Positions 1 through 9,496 of a stretch of 64,000 bases of DNA are shown in pieces; the first letter of the stretch is position 1; each line of letters begins with the position of its first letter. The position numbers were made by a program, and so were the translations under genes. Source of the DNA: an uncultured Gammaproteobacteria bacterium (lineage in GTDB: Bacteria; Pseudomonadota; Gammaproteobacteria; HyVt-429); assembly GCA_947259975.1 (NCBI GenBank), contig CAMYOD010000003.1:56433-120432 (forward strand). Reading direction: 5' to 3'. Below the pieces are notes generated by a model. The model saw only the letters and a list, made by a program, of their open reading frames with translations, ran no database searches and was not told the DNA's origin.

Positions 1-43
1 GCGTGTGGCGGCGGTGATTACGGAACGCAGTGAAGAATAAGAA

Positions 44-120
44 CAGGTACAAGGTACAAGGCTGGAACCGCTAGTGCCCAAAGTTATTCCTTGTAACTTG
101 AAACTTGCAACTTGCAGCTT
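44..120. repeat. 7-nt periodic intergenic hairpin element, copy 1 (CAAGGTA CAAGGCT ... CTTGTAA CTTGAAA CTTGCAA CTTGCAG)
   Basis: Direct reading: right arm 90-117 is four consecutive CTTGNNN heptads; left arm has complementary CAAG heptads at 50-63. Confidence 0.8.
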
Positions 121-131
121 TCGTTTACTAT

Positions 132-1565
132 ATGGCGACTGACACTACAGTTACAGTTACTTTCGTTGTCTACCTGCTCGTGCTGCTGGCCATCGGCATT
201 GCGGCCTGGCGGCGCACGCGGGATTTATCCGATTACATCCTCGGCGGGCGCAAACTGGGCAGTTGGGTCACCGCGCTGAGTGCCGGCGCCTCGGACATGA
301 GCGGCTGGTTGTTGCTGGGGCTGCCGGGGTTCGCCTATGCCGCGGGCCTCGAGGCGGTATGGATCGCTGCGGGGCTGCTGCTCGGCACGTATTTGAACTG
401 GCGTATCGTCGCGAGCCGTCTACGCCGGCAGACCGAACAGCATGGCAATGCCCTGACGCTGCCGGAATTTTTCGAGGCCCGCTTTGATGATCACAGCCGC
501 TTACTGCGCGTGATCGCGGCGTTTTTCATCCTGTTGTTTTTCATGTTTTATACCAGCTCCGGGCTGGCCGCCGGGGGCAAGTTGTTCAATGCCGTGTTCG
601 ACATCCCCTACGCCACCGCCGTCACGGTGGGTGCGCTGGCGGTGATCGGGTATACCTTCCTCGGCGGTTTCTTCGCGGTGTCGTGGACAGACCTGGTGCA
701 GGGTTTATTGATGGCGCTGGCCCTGGTGCTGGTGCCGGCCATGGCGATGGTGAGTCTCGGCGGGGCGGGTGATGCGCTAGAACGACTCGAAGCAGTGAAC
801 CCTCATCTGCTTTCTTTTTTCACCGGCAGCGACGGTCAACCGCTGACGTGGATTGCCATCGCCTCGCTGCTTGGCTGGGGGCTGGGCTATTTCGGCCAGC
901 CGCATATTCTCGCCCGCTTCATGGCCATTCATTCCTATAAGCGTCTGCCGCGGGCGCGACGCATCGCCGTAAGCTGGACCGCGATCACGCTGTGCGGCGC
1001 GCTGTTTGCCGGTCTGGCCGGCATCGGGGTGATGGAACCGCCGTTGACCGGCGCGGATAGCGAGAAGGTGTTCATATACCTTATTAACGGTCTACTGCAT
1101 CCGGTGCCGGCGGGAATTTGTCTTGCCGCGATTCTCGCGGCCATCATGAGCACGGCGGATTCGCAGCTGTTGGTGGCCTCGGCGGCACTCACGGATGACT
1201 TTTACAAGGGCTTGTTTCGCAAACACGCGAGCGAACGGGAGCTGGTGTGGGTCGGGCGCGGCACCGTGATCGGCATCGCGCTCCTGGCGTTGATGTTTGC
1301 CCTTGACCCACAAAGCAAGGTGCTGGATCTGGTGGCCTATGCCTGGGCCGGCTTCGGTGCCGCCTTCGGGCCGGCGATCATTCTCGCCTTGTTCTGGCCG
1401 CGCATGACACGCAACGGGGCTCTCGCCGGTATCGTCGTCGGCGCGGCGACAGTGATATCGTGGGAACGGGCAAGTGGCGGAATCTTTGAGCTCTATGAGT
1501 TGGTGCCGGGGTTCATTCTTTCAGCTGCCGCCATAATCACTGTGAGTCTTCTCGATAAGAGATAG
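132..1565 (+). CDS. putP: Sodium:solute symporter, PutP-like (sodium/proline symporter)
   Basis: ORF 105..1565; start moved to the ATG of MATDTTVTV because the upstream part overlaps the heptad repeat. SSS-family protein with SDYILGGRKLGSWVTALSAGASDMSGWLLLGLPG. Confidence 0.85.
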   Translation: MATDTTVTVTFVVYLLVLLAIGIAAWRRTRDLSDYILGGRKLGSWVTALSAGASDMSGWLLLGLPGFAYAAGLEAVWIAAGLLLGTYLNWRIVASRLRRQTEQHGNALTLPEFFEARFDDHSRLLRVIAAFFILLFFMFYTSSGLAAGGKLFNAVFDIPYATAVTVGALAVIGYTFLGGFFAVSWTDLVQGLLMALALVLVPAMAMVSLGGAGDALERLEAVNPHLLSFFTGSDGQPLTWIAIASLLGWGLGYFGQPHILARFMAIHSYKRLPRARRIAVSWTAITLCGALFAGLAGIGVMEPPLTGADSEKVFIYLINGLLHPVPAGICLAAILAAIMSTADSQLLVASAALTDDFYKGLFRKHASERELVWVGRGTVIGIALLALMFALDPQSKVLDLVAYAWAGFGAAFGPAIILALFWPRMTRNGALAGIVVGAATVISWERASGGIFELYELVPGFILSAAAIITVSLLDKR

Positions 1566-1575
1566 TCGCACGTTG

Positions 1576-1655
1576 CAAGATATAAGTGTCAAGTAGCCCC
1601 TTGTGTCATGTATCTTCTATCTTGTAACTTGCACCTTGTAGCTTGTCACTTGTAA
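1576..1655. repeat. 7-nt periodic intergenic element, copy 2 (eight consecutive heptads on the right arm)
   Basis: 1600-1655 reads CTTGTGT CATGTAT CTTCTAT CTTGTAA CTTGCAC CTTGTAG CTTGTCA CTTGTAA; left arm CAAGATA TAAGTGT CAAGTAG at 1576-1596. Confidence 0.85.
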
Positions 1656-1696
1656 ACGGCTTTCACGAGAATAATGGTCACACAACGGGAGACGAT

Positions 1697-2647
1697 ATGC
1701 CGTCCGCAGAGCCTTCGCTGACTTATCCATCCAACACGATCGGCCGTTACCTGTTAGCCACCCGGCCCGGGTTCCTCGGCGCCAGCGCGGCGCCGGTATT
1801 CATCGGCCTGGCTACGGCGTATTACACCGGGTTGGCCATCGATCCGCTGCGCGCCCTGCTCTGCCTCGTTGGCATTGTCCTGATTCATGCGGGCATCAAC
1901 GCGGTGAACGACTACTACGATGCCCAGATCGGTACCGATGCGATCAACACCGAACGGGTATACCCCTTCACCGGCGGCAGCCGCTTCATTCAAAACGGTG
2001 TTTTCACGCCAACACAAATGGGCAACTACGGCTTGCTGCTCCTGCTCGCCGGAGGCACGCTCGGCCTGGTGTTGGCGTGGCTGGTCGGGCCGGAACTGCT
2101 GATGCTGGGGGCGATCGGTCTTCTGCTGGGCTGGGGTTACTCGGCGCCGCCGTTGCTCCTGGCGGGCCGTGGCGTGGGTGAGCTCGCCGTCGCCCTCGGC
2201 TTCGGCGTGCTCATTCCGGTGGGCGCGGATTTTGTGCAACGGGAGACCTGGTCCACGCTGCCTCTGTGGGCCGGTGTTCCCTATGCGCTGTTGGTCGCCA
2301 ACATTCTCTATATAAACCAATTCCCGGATTTCCATGCCGACGCCGCCACCGGCAAACATCATTGGGTCGTGCGCCTGGGACTCGGGCGCGCCCGTTTCGT
2401 CTACTCGGTCATCATGGCGGTCGCCCTCGCGGTGCTGATCGTCGGCAACCAGCTGCATGTGTTGCCCGACGCCTGCCTGTTGACGATCATCGCCTTCGTC
2501 CCCGCCGCCGTCGCGGCACGCCAACTCCTGTCATTGGCCGGCACACCGGCCAGACTCGCGCCGGCGATTCGCCTCACCATTACTGCGGCCCTGGCCTACG
2601 GGCTGCTCATGACTCTGGGGCTGGTCATCGCCGCCCCGGGCGCCTGA
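1697..2647 (+). CDS. UbiA-family prenyltransferase (MenA-like)
   Basis: NAVNDYYDAQIGTD Asp-rich motif and multiple hydrophobic segments; start chosen at MPSAEPSL. Confidence 0.8.
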   Translation: MPSAEPSLTYPSNTIGRYLLATRPGFLGASAAPVFIGLATAYYTGLAIDPLRALLCLVGIVLIHAGINAVNDYYDAQIGTDAINTERVYPFTGGSRFIQNGVFTPTQMGNYGLLLLLAGGTLGLVLAWLVGPELLMLGAIGLLLGWGYSAPPLLLAGRGVGELAVALGFGVLIPVGADFVQRETWSTLPLWAGVPYALLVANILYINQFPDFHADAATGKHHWVVRLGLGRARFVYSVIMAVALAVLIVGNQLHVLPDACLLTIIAFVPAAVAARQLLSLAGTPARLAPAIRLTITAALAYGLLMTLGLVIAAPGA

Positions 2648-2835
2648 CCACGGCATCGTCTATACTTTTTGTGTGGGAACCCGTCGAAGTTTTGACGGTC
2701 AGATACTCCTCGACGTCAAGAATCCGGCGAATCGGGCAGGATTTGCGCCAAAAACCCGTATCCTAGCGGGTATACTTTTTGCACAGGTTTTGGGCATAGT
2801 CTATAAAATCAGGGGCTTAGGCTCGAGTATCGATC

Positions 2836-4155
2836 ATGTTCATGCGCTACATACAGCGACTTCCATTGCGGATTCGGTTCCTGCTCGGCGCCGGCGCCAT
2901 TCTGGTGCCCATGATGGTGCTATCGGTGGCCGGCTATGTGCTGTTCACCAAGGTGGCCGGCACCACGGACGCATCCATCGAGGAAGTACGTGACCAATTG
3001 CTGCCCGTCGCGCGGTTGCAGACCTTGTTGCAACGTGCGGCGATGCCACCCAATGACTGGCTGATCCACGGCAACCCGCGGGAACAGACGGATTTCGCCG
3101 CCATCAGCAAGAACATCGATCAGGTATTTGTCGAGCTCCTGGGCTCCCCCATCGCCGAGGCAGAGAAAACGGGACATATCGCGCAGGCGCGGGAGAATTG
3201 GCACGCGGCCAAGACCCAGGCCGCGACCTTATTCGACCTGTCCTACCCGATCGCCGATATGGCCGCCGCCGCGGACAAGATGGAGGCATACGACACCACC
3301 ATCGACGCGGCGACCGAACACCTTGATAAGGTTTATGTGCTGGTGCAGGAAGAGCTTGCCGAGCAGCATGCGCAGGTGCATTTGATCAAGCGCTGGATCC
3401 AGGCATTAATCTTTGGTGCGTTTCTTTTCTCCGCACTGCTGGTATTTTTTGGCGCACTGATTCTGTCGCGCACGATCATACAACCCATCCATACCCTGGA
3501 CGACAGCGCCGCCTTGATCGGTGCCGGCGAACTCAACCACCGGGTGCCCATCAACAGCGACGACGAGCTCGGCCGTCTTGCGCGGACCTTCAACGAGATG
3601 GCCGGCAAACTTGAGCAGTTGGCGATTCGCGATGGTCTCACCGGCTTGTACAACAAGCGGGAGTTCGACCGTCGTTTGCATGAAGAACTGGAACGCGCGC
3701 GTCGTAACGGACGCCCGTTCGCACTGCTTATGATCGATGCGGATTACTTCAAGAAAATCAATGATGACTACGGCCATCTGGCCGGCGACCGGGTATTGCG
3801 CAAGCTCGCAAATCTGTTGAGTCAGGGGGTGCGGCCGGTGGATCACGCGGCGCGTTATGGCGGCGAAGAGTTCGCCATCATCCTGCCGGAAACCAGCACC
3901 AAAGAGGCCAACAAGACGGCAGAGCGTCTGCGCCGCGCGGTACAAATGCAGGAGATTGTCCTCGACGGCGACCGACGAATCCGCATTACCGTTAGCATCG
4001 GACTCGCCGGCTATCCGCGGGACGCCGCCTCCGCCAAGGCCCTGGTGGCCGCCGCGGACGAGGCCATGTATGCGGCCAAGGCGGGCGGGCGTAATCTGGT
4101 GCGGCAGTTCGTCGCGACGACGAGTGAGCCATCGGCGGCTTACGGCACCGGCTGA
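2836..4155 (+). CDS. Membrane diguanylate cyclase: 4HB-type sensor, HAMP, GGDEF (active-site GGEEF)
   Basis: RDGLTGLYNKREFDRRL and ARYGGEEFAIILPET motifs; HAMP segment after the second TM. Confidence 0.9.
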   Translation: MFMRYIQRLPLRIRFLLGAGAILVPMMVLSVAGYVLFTKVAGTTDASIEEVRDQLLPVARLQTLLQRAAMPPNDWLIHGNPREQTDFAAISKNIDQVFVELLGSPIAEAEKTGHIAQARENWHAAKTQAATLFDLSYPIADMAAAADKMEAYDTTIDAATEHLDKVYVLVQEELAEQHAQVHLIKRWIQALIFGAFLFSALLVFFGALILSRTIIQPIHTLDDSAALIGAGELNHRVPINSDDELGRLARTFNEMAGKLEQLAIRDGLTGLYNKREFDRRLHEELERARRNGRPFALLMIDADYFKKINDDYGHLAGDRVLRKLANLLSQGVRPVDHAARYGGEEFAIILPETSTKEANKTAERLRRAVQMQEIVLDGDRRIRITVSIGLAGYPRDAASAKALVAAADEAMYAAKAGGRNLVRQFVATTSEPSAAYGTG

Positions 4156-4206
4156 CGCGCAGGACAGTTCTGGTATAATCCCCCGCCCAGTTTCCAGAAC
4201 CCTCAT

Positions 4207-4282
<76 letters not shown>

Positions 4283-4292
4283 TTTCATCAAA

Positions 4293-4333
4293 GGGGTCAT
4301 TCTGCTTATTCTTGAAAAAAGCAGTATGTCCCC
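4293..4333. repeat. REP-like stem-loop downstream of tRNA-Ala
   Basis: GGGGTCATTCTGCTT ... AAGCAGTATGTCCCC, 13 of 15 complementary positions. Confidence 0.55.
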
Positions 4334-4399
4334 TCTTCTTTTGCTCGATATTTAACTAATCGGTTGACTTTTTATCGGGCGCTATTTATATATAACCAT

Positions 4400-4774
4400 A
4401 TGGTTAAACATTCGTCAGCCGCGCTGGATCGGGTCTTCCATGCCCTCGCCGACCCCACCCGTCGCGCCATGCTGCAGCGGATCGCCGGCGGCGACTGCTC
4501 CGTGAGCGATCTGGCGCAACCCTTCAACATGTCACTGGCGGCGGTGTCCAAGCACATCACGGTGCTGGAGTCCGCCGGTCTGCTGCGCAGAAAGAAGGAA
4601 GGCCGTACCTCGTGGTGTTCGCTTGAACCCAAGGGCCTGCGCGCCGCGGAGGCATGGTTGCGCTATTACGAGAAGTTCTGGAATACACGGCTCGATGCCC
4701 TGGAATCGATATTAAAGAAATCAAAAATGACCAAAGGAGGACGACGTCATGGCAAATCCCCAACCGGTAAGTGA
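4400..4774 (+). CDS. ArsR-family HTH transcriptional regulator
   Basis: LADPTRRAMLQRI...VSDLAQPFNMSLAAVSKHITVLESAGLLRRKKEGR. Confidence 0.9.
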   Translation: MVKHSSAALDRVFHALADPTRRAMLQRIAGGDCSVSDLAQPFNMSLAAVSKHITVLESAGLLRRKKEGRTSWCSLEPKGLRAAEAWLRYYEKFWNTRLDALESILKKSKMTKGGRRHGKSPTGK

Positions 4775-5192
4775 CACGTCACTGCAGATCGTCCGCACCG
4801 TGGATACGGATCCGCAGACCGTATTCGACGCCTGGACCCAACCGGAGTTGATAAAAAAATGGTTCGCGCCCGGCGATCATACAGTGCCGGCGGCCGAGGT
4901 CGACCTGTGCGTGGGTGGACGCTATCGCATCACCATGCAACAGCCGGACGGACACCAGGACATCAGCAGCGGGGCCTACAAGGAGATCGTGCCGGGACAA
5001 CGCCTGGTCATGACCTGGGCCTGGGAAGTGCCAGATGCGAAACAGACCCTTCTGACCGTGGAGTTTCGCGCCGTCGCCGGCGGTACCGAAATCACTTTGA
5101 CCCATGAAGACTTTCGCGATGCCGAACAGCGGGATCTGCATGACGAGGGTTGGCACGGCTGCCTGGACAATCTGCCAAAAGTTTTTATTTAA
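4749..5192 (+). CDS. SRPBCC / AHSA1-family protein (partner of the upstream ArsR regulator)
   Basis: VDTDPQTVFDAWTQPELIKKWFAPGDHTVPAAEVDLCVGGRYRI; overlaps the ArsR gene. Confidence 0.85.
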   Translation: MANPQPVSDTSLQIVRTVDTDPQTVFDAWTQPELIKKWFAPGDHTVPAAEVDLCVGGRYRITMQQPDGHQDISSGAYKEIVPGQRLVMTWAWEVPDAKQTLLTVEFRAVAGGTEITLTHEDFRDAEQRDLHDEGWHGCLDNLPKVFI

Positions 5193-5340
5193 CGAAACAC
5201 AAAGAGGGAAGATTCGGGCACGGCCAGGGCTCACTCCAGCGCAAAAGAAACTGGGACGAGGCGCGAATAATGCTGGTGTCCGGCCGCTAATTCGAGTGGT
5301 GTAGAATCCTAGCCTTGTCTCAATTGATAGCGATGAGGTT

Positions 5341-6231
5341 ATGAGCGAACGCTTGATCAAGGTCGCCCTGGTGCAGCAGAACTGCGGTGCCGAGCGCGAT
5401 GATAATATGGCCTCGAGTATCGACGGTATCCGTGATGCCGCGGCCCGCGGCGCGAAACTCATCGTCCTGCAAGAACTGCACACAAGTCACTATTTCTGTC
5501 AGACCGAGGATGCGGAGAACTTTTCGCTTGCCGAGGCAATTCCTGGGCCCACCACCGACGAACTCGGCACCATCGCGGTAGAGCTTGGCGTGGTGATCGT
5601 CGGTTCCGTGTTCGAACGCCGCACGGCGGGGATCTATCACAACACCGCAGTGGTGGTGAATGCGAACGGCTCTGTGGCGGGCAGTTATCGCAAAATGCAT
5701 ATTCCGGACGATCCCGGCTATCACGAAAAATACTACTTCACCCCCGGCGATCTGGGCTTCACGCCGGTAGATACGCCGGCGGGCCGGCTCGGCGTGCTGG
5801 TGTGCTGGGATCAGTGGTACCCGGAAGCCGCGCGGCTGATGGCGCTGGCCGGTGCCGAGATCCTGATCTACCCCACCGCGATCGGCTGGGACCGCGACGA
5901 CGATGCCGCGGAGCAACAGCGCCAGTACGACAGCTGGCGGACCGTGCAGCGCGCCCACGCCATCGCCAACGGACTACCGCTGGTGTGCTGCAACCGGGTG
6001 GGCCACGAACCGGATCCGAGCGGCAAGACCACGGGCATCGATTTCTGGGGCGGCAGCTTTATCGCCGGGCCCCAGGGGGAAGTGCTGGCCGCGGCACCCA
6101 CGGATGTGCCGTCCGTGTTGGTGACCGAGGTCGACCTGGCGCGCTCGGAGAAGGTGCGCCAGATCTGGCCGTTTCTGCGCGACCGGCGGGTCGACGCCTA
6201 CGCCGGGCTGACCGAACGTTTTCGTAAGTAG
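5341..6231 (+). CDS. aguB: Carbon-nitrogen hydrolase, N-carbamoylputrescine amidase-like
   Basis: VLQELHTSHYFCQTED, GSYRKMHIPDDPGYHEKYYFTPGD and LGVLVCWDQWYPEAAR, typical of AguB-type nitrilases. Confidence 0.88.
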   Translation: MSERLIKVALVQQNCGAERDDNMASSIDGIRDAAARGAKLIVLQELHTSHYFCQTEDAENFSLAEAIPGPTTDELGTIAVELGVVIVGSVFERRTAGIYHNTAVVVNANGSVAGSYRKMHIPDDPGYHEKYYFTPGDLGFTPVDTPAGRLGVLVCWDQWYPEAARLMALAGAEILIYPTAIGWDRDDDAAEQQRQYDSWRTVQRAHAIANGLPLVCCNRVGHEPDPSGKTTGIDFWGGSFIAGPQGEVLAAAPTDVPSVLVTEVDLARSEKVRQIWPFLRDRRVDAYAGLTERFRK

Positions 6232-6270
6232 ATCAAGTTCTTGTAGCACTGGTCGATAAGGATTACGGCG

Positions 6271-6948
6271 ATGGAAGATACGAACCTCAAACTTCAGGTC
6301 GGCGACGCCCTGCAACTGCAATTCGTGGATGACGACACGAAGGATCGCGTGTACGTGAAGGTCATCGGTTATCTGGACGGCCAAAGCGTGGTGGTAACCA
6401 ACCCCCGTATCAACGGCAATATTATGCTCATCCGCGAAGGCCAGGGTTTCATTGTGCGGCTGCTGTCCGGCAACCGGGTATTGGGTTTCAATTCCACGGT
6501 GATGCGCACCTGCGCCCGCCCCTACGCCTACCTCCACCTCAGCTATCCGAACGATACCCAGGAGATGGTGGTGCGTCGCGCACAGCGCGCCACCGTCGAC
6601 ATCATCGTGTCGGTACAGAACAAGCATCCGGAGCGCGCGACCGATAAAGCCGTTTCCGCCGTCATCCGCGACATGAGCACGGCGGGCTGTCTGATTACCT
6701 CACGCAGTCTCTTGGGTGAAGAGGATGACATCCTCGATCTGTCGGCACGGGTCAACGTCGGCAACGTGGAGGATTATTTGCGGCTGCCGGCGTCGATCAA
6801 GAACGTGCGCCATGAGCCGGATGCCACGAACCATAATGGCGACCCCTACCGCTACGGTATCGAGTTTCAGTTGGTCGAAGGGCACGACAGCCTGATGTTG
6901 CATGGCTTCGTCTACGAGCAGATCGCCAAGAATCTGCTCGATACATAA
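6271..6948 (+). CDS. PilZ-domain, YcgR-like flagellar brake protein
   Basis: N-terminal YcgR-type segment and PilZ motifs RRAQRATVDI and DMSTAGCLI. Confidence 0.8.
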   Translation: MEDTNLKLQVGDALQLQFVDDDTKDRVYVKVIGYLDGQSVVVTNPRINGNIMLIREGQGFIVRLLSGNRVLGFNSTVMRTCARPYAYLHLSYPNDTQEMVVRRAQRATVDIIVSVQNKHPERATDKAVSAVIRDMSTAGCLITSRSLLGEEDDILDLSARVNVGNVEDYLRLPASIKNVRHEPDATNHNGDPYRYGIEFQLVEGHDSLMLHGFVYEQIAKNLLDT

Positions 6949-7368
6949 ATTAAAGTGGCGAGGGACGAGGAGCCAGCAAAAATGCGTGCCGGAGCGCCGT
7001 GCTCGGGGCAAATAGACTGCAGTACATTACTTCGTGGCCGGTGCCTGCTCGTACCTAGCCGAGCTTCAAGATGCTAGCCGCAGGATACAAGTAAGAGCCC
7101 TTGACTCTTGGCGCCCGTCATTCCGGACACGCGCAGCGTGATCCACAATCCGGTGTGCGTTCGTGGGTCTCTGGGCTCCGGGTTCGGTACTGCGTACCGC
7201 GCCGGAATGAGGTAGAGAGAAACTTGTGCGCCGAATTTTGCACCTTGTTCCTCCTTCCCCGCGCCTGGTTCCTCTACCGTGATCCCTTGTTTTAGTTTGG
7301 CTCCAAGCGCATTTTTCTCCATACTATGAAAATCATCAGCATGAATCGCAACCTGGGAGATCGAAGCG

Positions 7369-7713
7369 ATGACCGATTGCCTGTTTTGCAAAATGGTGGC
7401 CGGCGACATCAAACCGGATACGGTGTACGAAAACGATGAGGTACTCGCCTTTCGCGATATCAATCCGCAGACGCCGGTACACGTTTTGGTGATCCCCAAG
7501 CGTCATATCGCGACGACGAACGATCTAGAAGCGGGCGACGCGGAGTTGATTGGCAAGCTGTATCTCGTTGCCAAGCAGGTGGCAGAACAGGAAGGAATCG
7601 CGGAGCCGGGCTACCGAACGCTGATCAATTGCAATCGGGACGGGGGCCAGGCGGTTTACCATATCCACCTGCATCTCATGGGCGGGCGGCCCCTGGGCTG
7701 GCCGCCAGGCTAA
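7369..7713 (+). CDS. hinT: HIT-family protein (HinT-like)
   Basis: TDCLFCKMVAGDI...PVHVLVIPKRHI...VYHIHLHLMGGRPLGWPPG (HxHxH motif). Confidence 0.95.
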   Translation: MTDCLFCKMVAGDIKPDTVYENDEVLAFRDINPQTPVHVLVIPKRHIATTNDLEAGDAELIGKLYLVAKQVAEQEGIAEPGYRTLINCNRDGGQAVYHIHLHLMGGRPLGWPPG

Positions 7714-7725
7714 ACGTCCAAGGCG

Positions 7726-8091
7726 CTACGCGGTCACAACGGGGATGTTATTGCACGCGCCGGGATAGTCGTAATGCTTGCGGTCTTTGCGGCGGCGGCC
7801 GACCCGCTGGATGATCACGCCCTTGACCTCGAACGGCGGGATGAGCTCCACCGCAGGATGCTCCGGATTCAGGTGGCGCAGCCAGGTACGGCCCTGCTCC
7901 TGCCAGTACTGCCCGAACCGCACCTCGCCCCCATAGTCGACCACGACGAAGGCCTCGTGACACGCCGCGAAACCCGGGTCGATAATCACGATGTTGCCGT
8001 CCTGGAACTCCGGCGCCATGCTGTCGCCGATGACACGCAGGGCAAACGGTTCGGTGATATCGGCGGTGCAACCGCCACCAGCTTCACTCAT
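7726..8091 (-). CDS. Stand-alone S24/LexA-like peptidase domain protein
   Basis: FALRVIGDSMAPEFQDGNIVIIDPG matches the S24 Ser motif; no HTH segment in the ORF. Confidence 0.75.
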   Translation of the reverse strand: MSEAGGGCTADITEPFALRVIGDSMAPEFQDGNIVIIDPGFAACHEAFVVVDYGGEVRFGQYWQEQGRTWLRHLNPEHPAVELIPPFEVKGVIIQRVGRRRKDRKHYDYPGACNNIPVVTA

Positions 8092-8182
8092 TACAGGATC
8101 GCCTCACAAGAGAACGCGCATTATATCGCCCCGCCGGGGTTGGCCCAAACGTTTGTGACCCGGGAAAAACAGGGAACCAGGG

Positions 8183-8203
8183 CAAGGTACGAGTATCGAG
8201 GCA
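8183..8203. repeat. Short copy of the heptad family (CAAGGTA CGAGTAT CGAGGCA)
   Basis: Three consecutive heptads read directly. Confidence 0.5.
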
Positions 8204-8405
8204 GCAGGCGGATGAGAGCGCGTTCTCGCCGCGAATGCGCATAAGGTCACTCTTCGTGGCTTGAGGCCTGATCGGCGTGCATTTCGAATTTCTTGCCGCA
8301 GGGATCTTTATTCACAAGCGCGCTGTCACTATATTACTTCGTTAATGCCCAATATCACGCACCACCGGGGCCCCAGGGCATCCATGGGCAAGAGTCGAAA
8401 ATGAA

Positions 8406-8861
8406 ATGAAGGCAATTAAGGATTTTTTCAGACAACATCTCGCGCGGGAGACGGCCGCCGAGACTCCCGAGCATCGGCTGCAACTCACCACTGCGGCGCT
8501 GTTGATCGAAATGGCGCGCGCCGATTTCGAGTTCAGCGAGGACGAGCGCGCAACGATCACGCACGCCGTGCAAACCACCTTCGAGTTGAGCTCTGCAGAA
8601 ACCGATGAACTGGTGCAGTTGGCAGAGGCGCAGGCACGGGATGCGACCTGCCTGCATGAATTCACGTCGCTTATCAATAAGGAGTATGACTACCCGGACA
8701 AACTGAAGATCATGGAGATGTTATGGCGCGTCGCACACACCGACGCCGTAGTCGAAAGTCACGAGCGTCATCTCATGCGCAAGATCGCGAGCCTGCTCTA
8801 CATCTCGAACAAGGACTACGTGGCCACCCAACGACGCGCCAGCAATAACCTTCTGGCCTAG
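8406..8861 (+). CDS. TerB-family (tellurite resistance-like) protein
   Basis: ALLIEMARADFEFSEDERATI...KLKIMEMLWRVAHTDAVVESHERHLMRKIASLLYIS. Confidence 0.85.
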   Translation: MKAIKDFFRQHLARETAAETPEHRLQLTTAALLIEMARADFEFSEDERATITHAVQTTFELSSAETDELVQLAEAQARDATCLHEFTSLINKEYDYPDKLKIMEMLWRVAHTDAVVESHERHLMRKIASLLYISNKDYVATQRRASNNLLA

Positions 8862-8864
8862 GGC

Positions 8865-9233
8865 TCAGGCCGCGTATTCGTCGTCCTCCATGATAGCGAA
8901 GCCATTACCTTCGGTGTCTTTGCAGTTCACCAGATAGCCAACCCCGGGAATGGCTTGTTTTGGTGCGAGGATAGTGCCGCCGGCAGCCACGACCCGCGCA
9001 GCATATTCGTCCACGGAAGGCACATTGATGATGCTGGTAATCCCAGCATCTGGATTCGAGCGCACCCCCATGCCGCCATCGATACCCGGCTCTTCCTCCA
9101 CTCCGGTACGTATAAGCCAGTAGTCGAAGGGTCCATCCCATTTGCTGAACTGCCAATCGAATGCCTTAGTATAGAACTTCAGCGCGCGTTCGGGCTGATC
9201 GGCACTTATATCAAAATGAACAACACGCGGCAT
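8865..9233 (-). CDS. VOC-family (glyoxalase-like) protein
   Basis: VVHFDISADQPERALKFYTKAFDWQF...GMGVRSNPDAGITSIINV...NCKDTEGNGFAIMEDDE. Confidence 0.88.
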   Translation of the reverse strand: MPRVVHFDISADQPERALKFYTKAFDWQFSKWDGPFDYWLIRTGVEEEPGIDGGMGVRSNPDAGITSIINVPSVDEYAARVVAAGGTILAPKQAIPGVGYLVNCKDTEGNGFAIMEDDEYAA

Positions 9234-9496
9234 GACGCACCCCTGTCAAACAATGGAGTAGCGGCGAATTATAACCGCATGTCAGATCGGCCGAAATCAC
9301 CCTTATGCACATTTCCACATTGGCTCGTCGTGCGGACCTCAGGGGTCGACAGCCAGCGGTTACTTGCGGCATCATTGCGTGACACGAACACGAAACGTCA
9401 AACGCCTTTCACGAAGACGTGAACCCGGGATCAGAACCTTGAGCCGGCGCGACCCCGGGAAGATCATCCACCCAGAAGCAGACCATCTTCAAACAG

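Noticed and set aside
1754-2524. Long reverse ORF (256 aa) opposite the prenyltransferase gene
   Set aside because: Low-complexity, Gln/His/Arg-rich translation typical of a shadow frame in GC-rich DNA; the forward frame has clear homology.
2660-2790. Repeated TATACTTTTTG upstream of the GGDEF gene as a c-di-GMP riboswitch
   Set aside because: No recognisable GEMM-type core; more likely promoter-like AT-rich sequence.
8246-8320. Reverse-strand reading ...NKDPCGKKFEMHADQASSHEE* as a gene remnant
   Set aside because: Too short and no family recognised; cannot be supported without a search.
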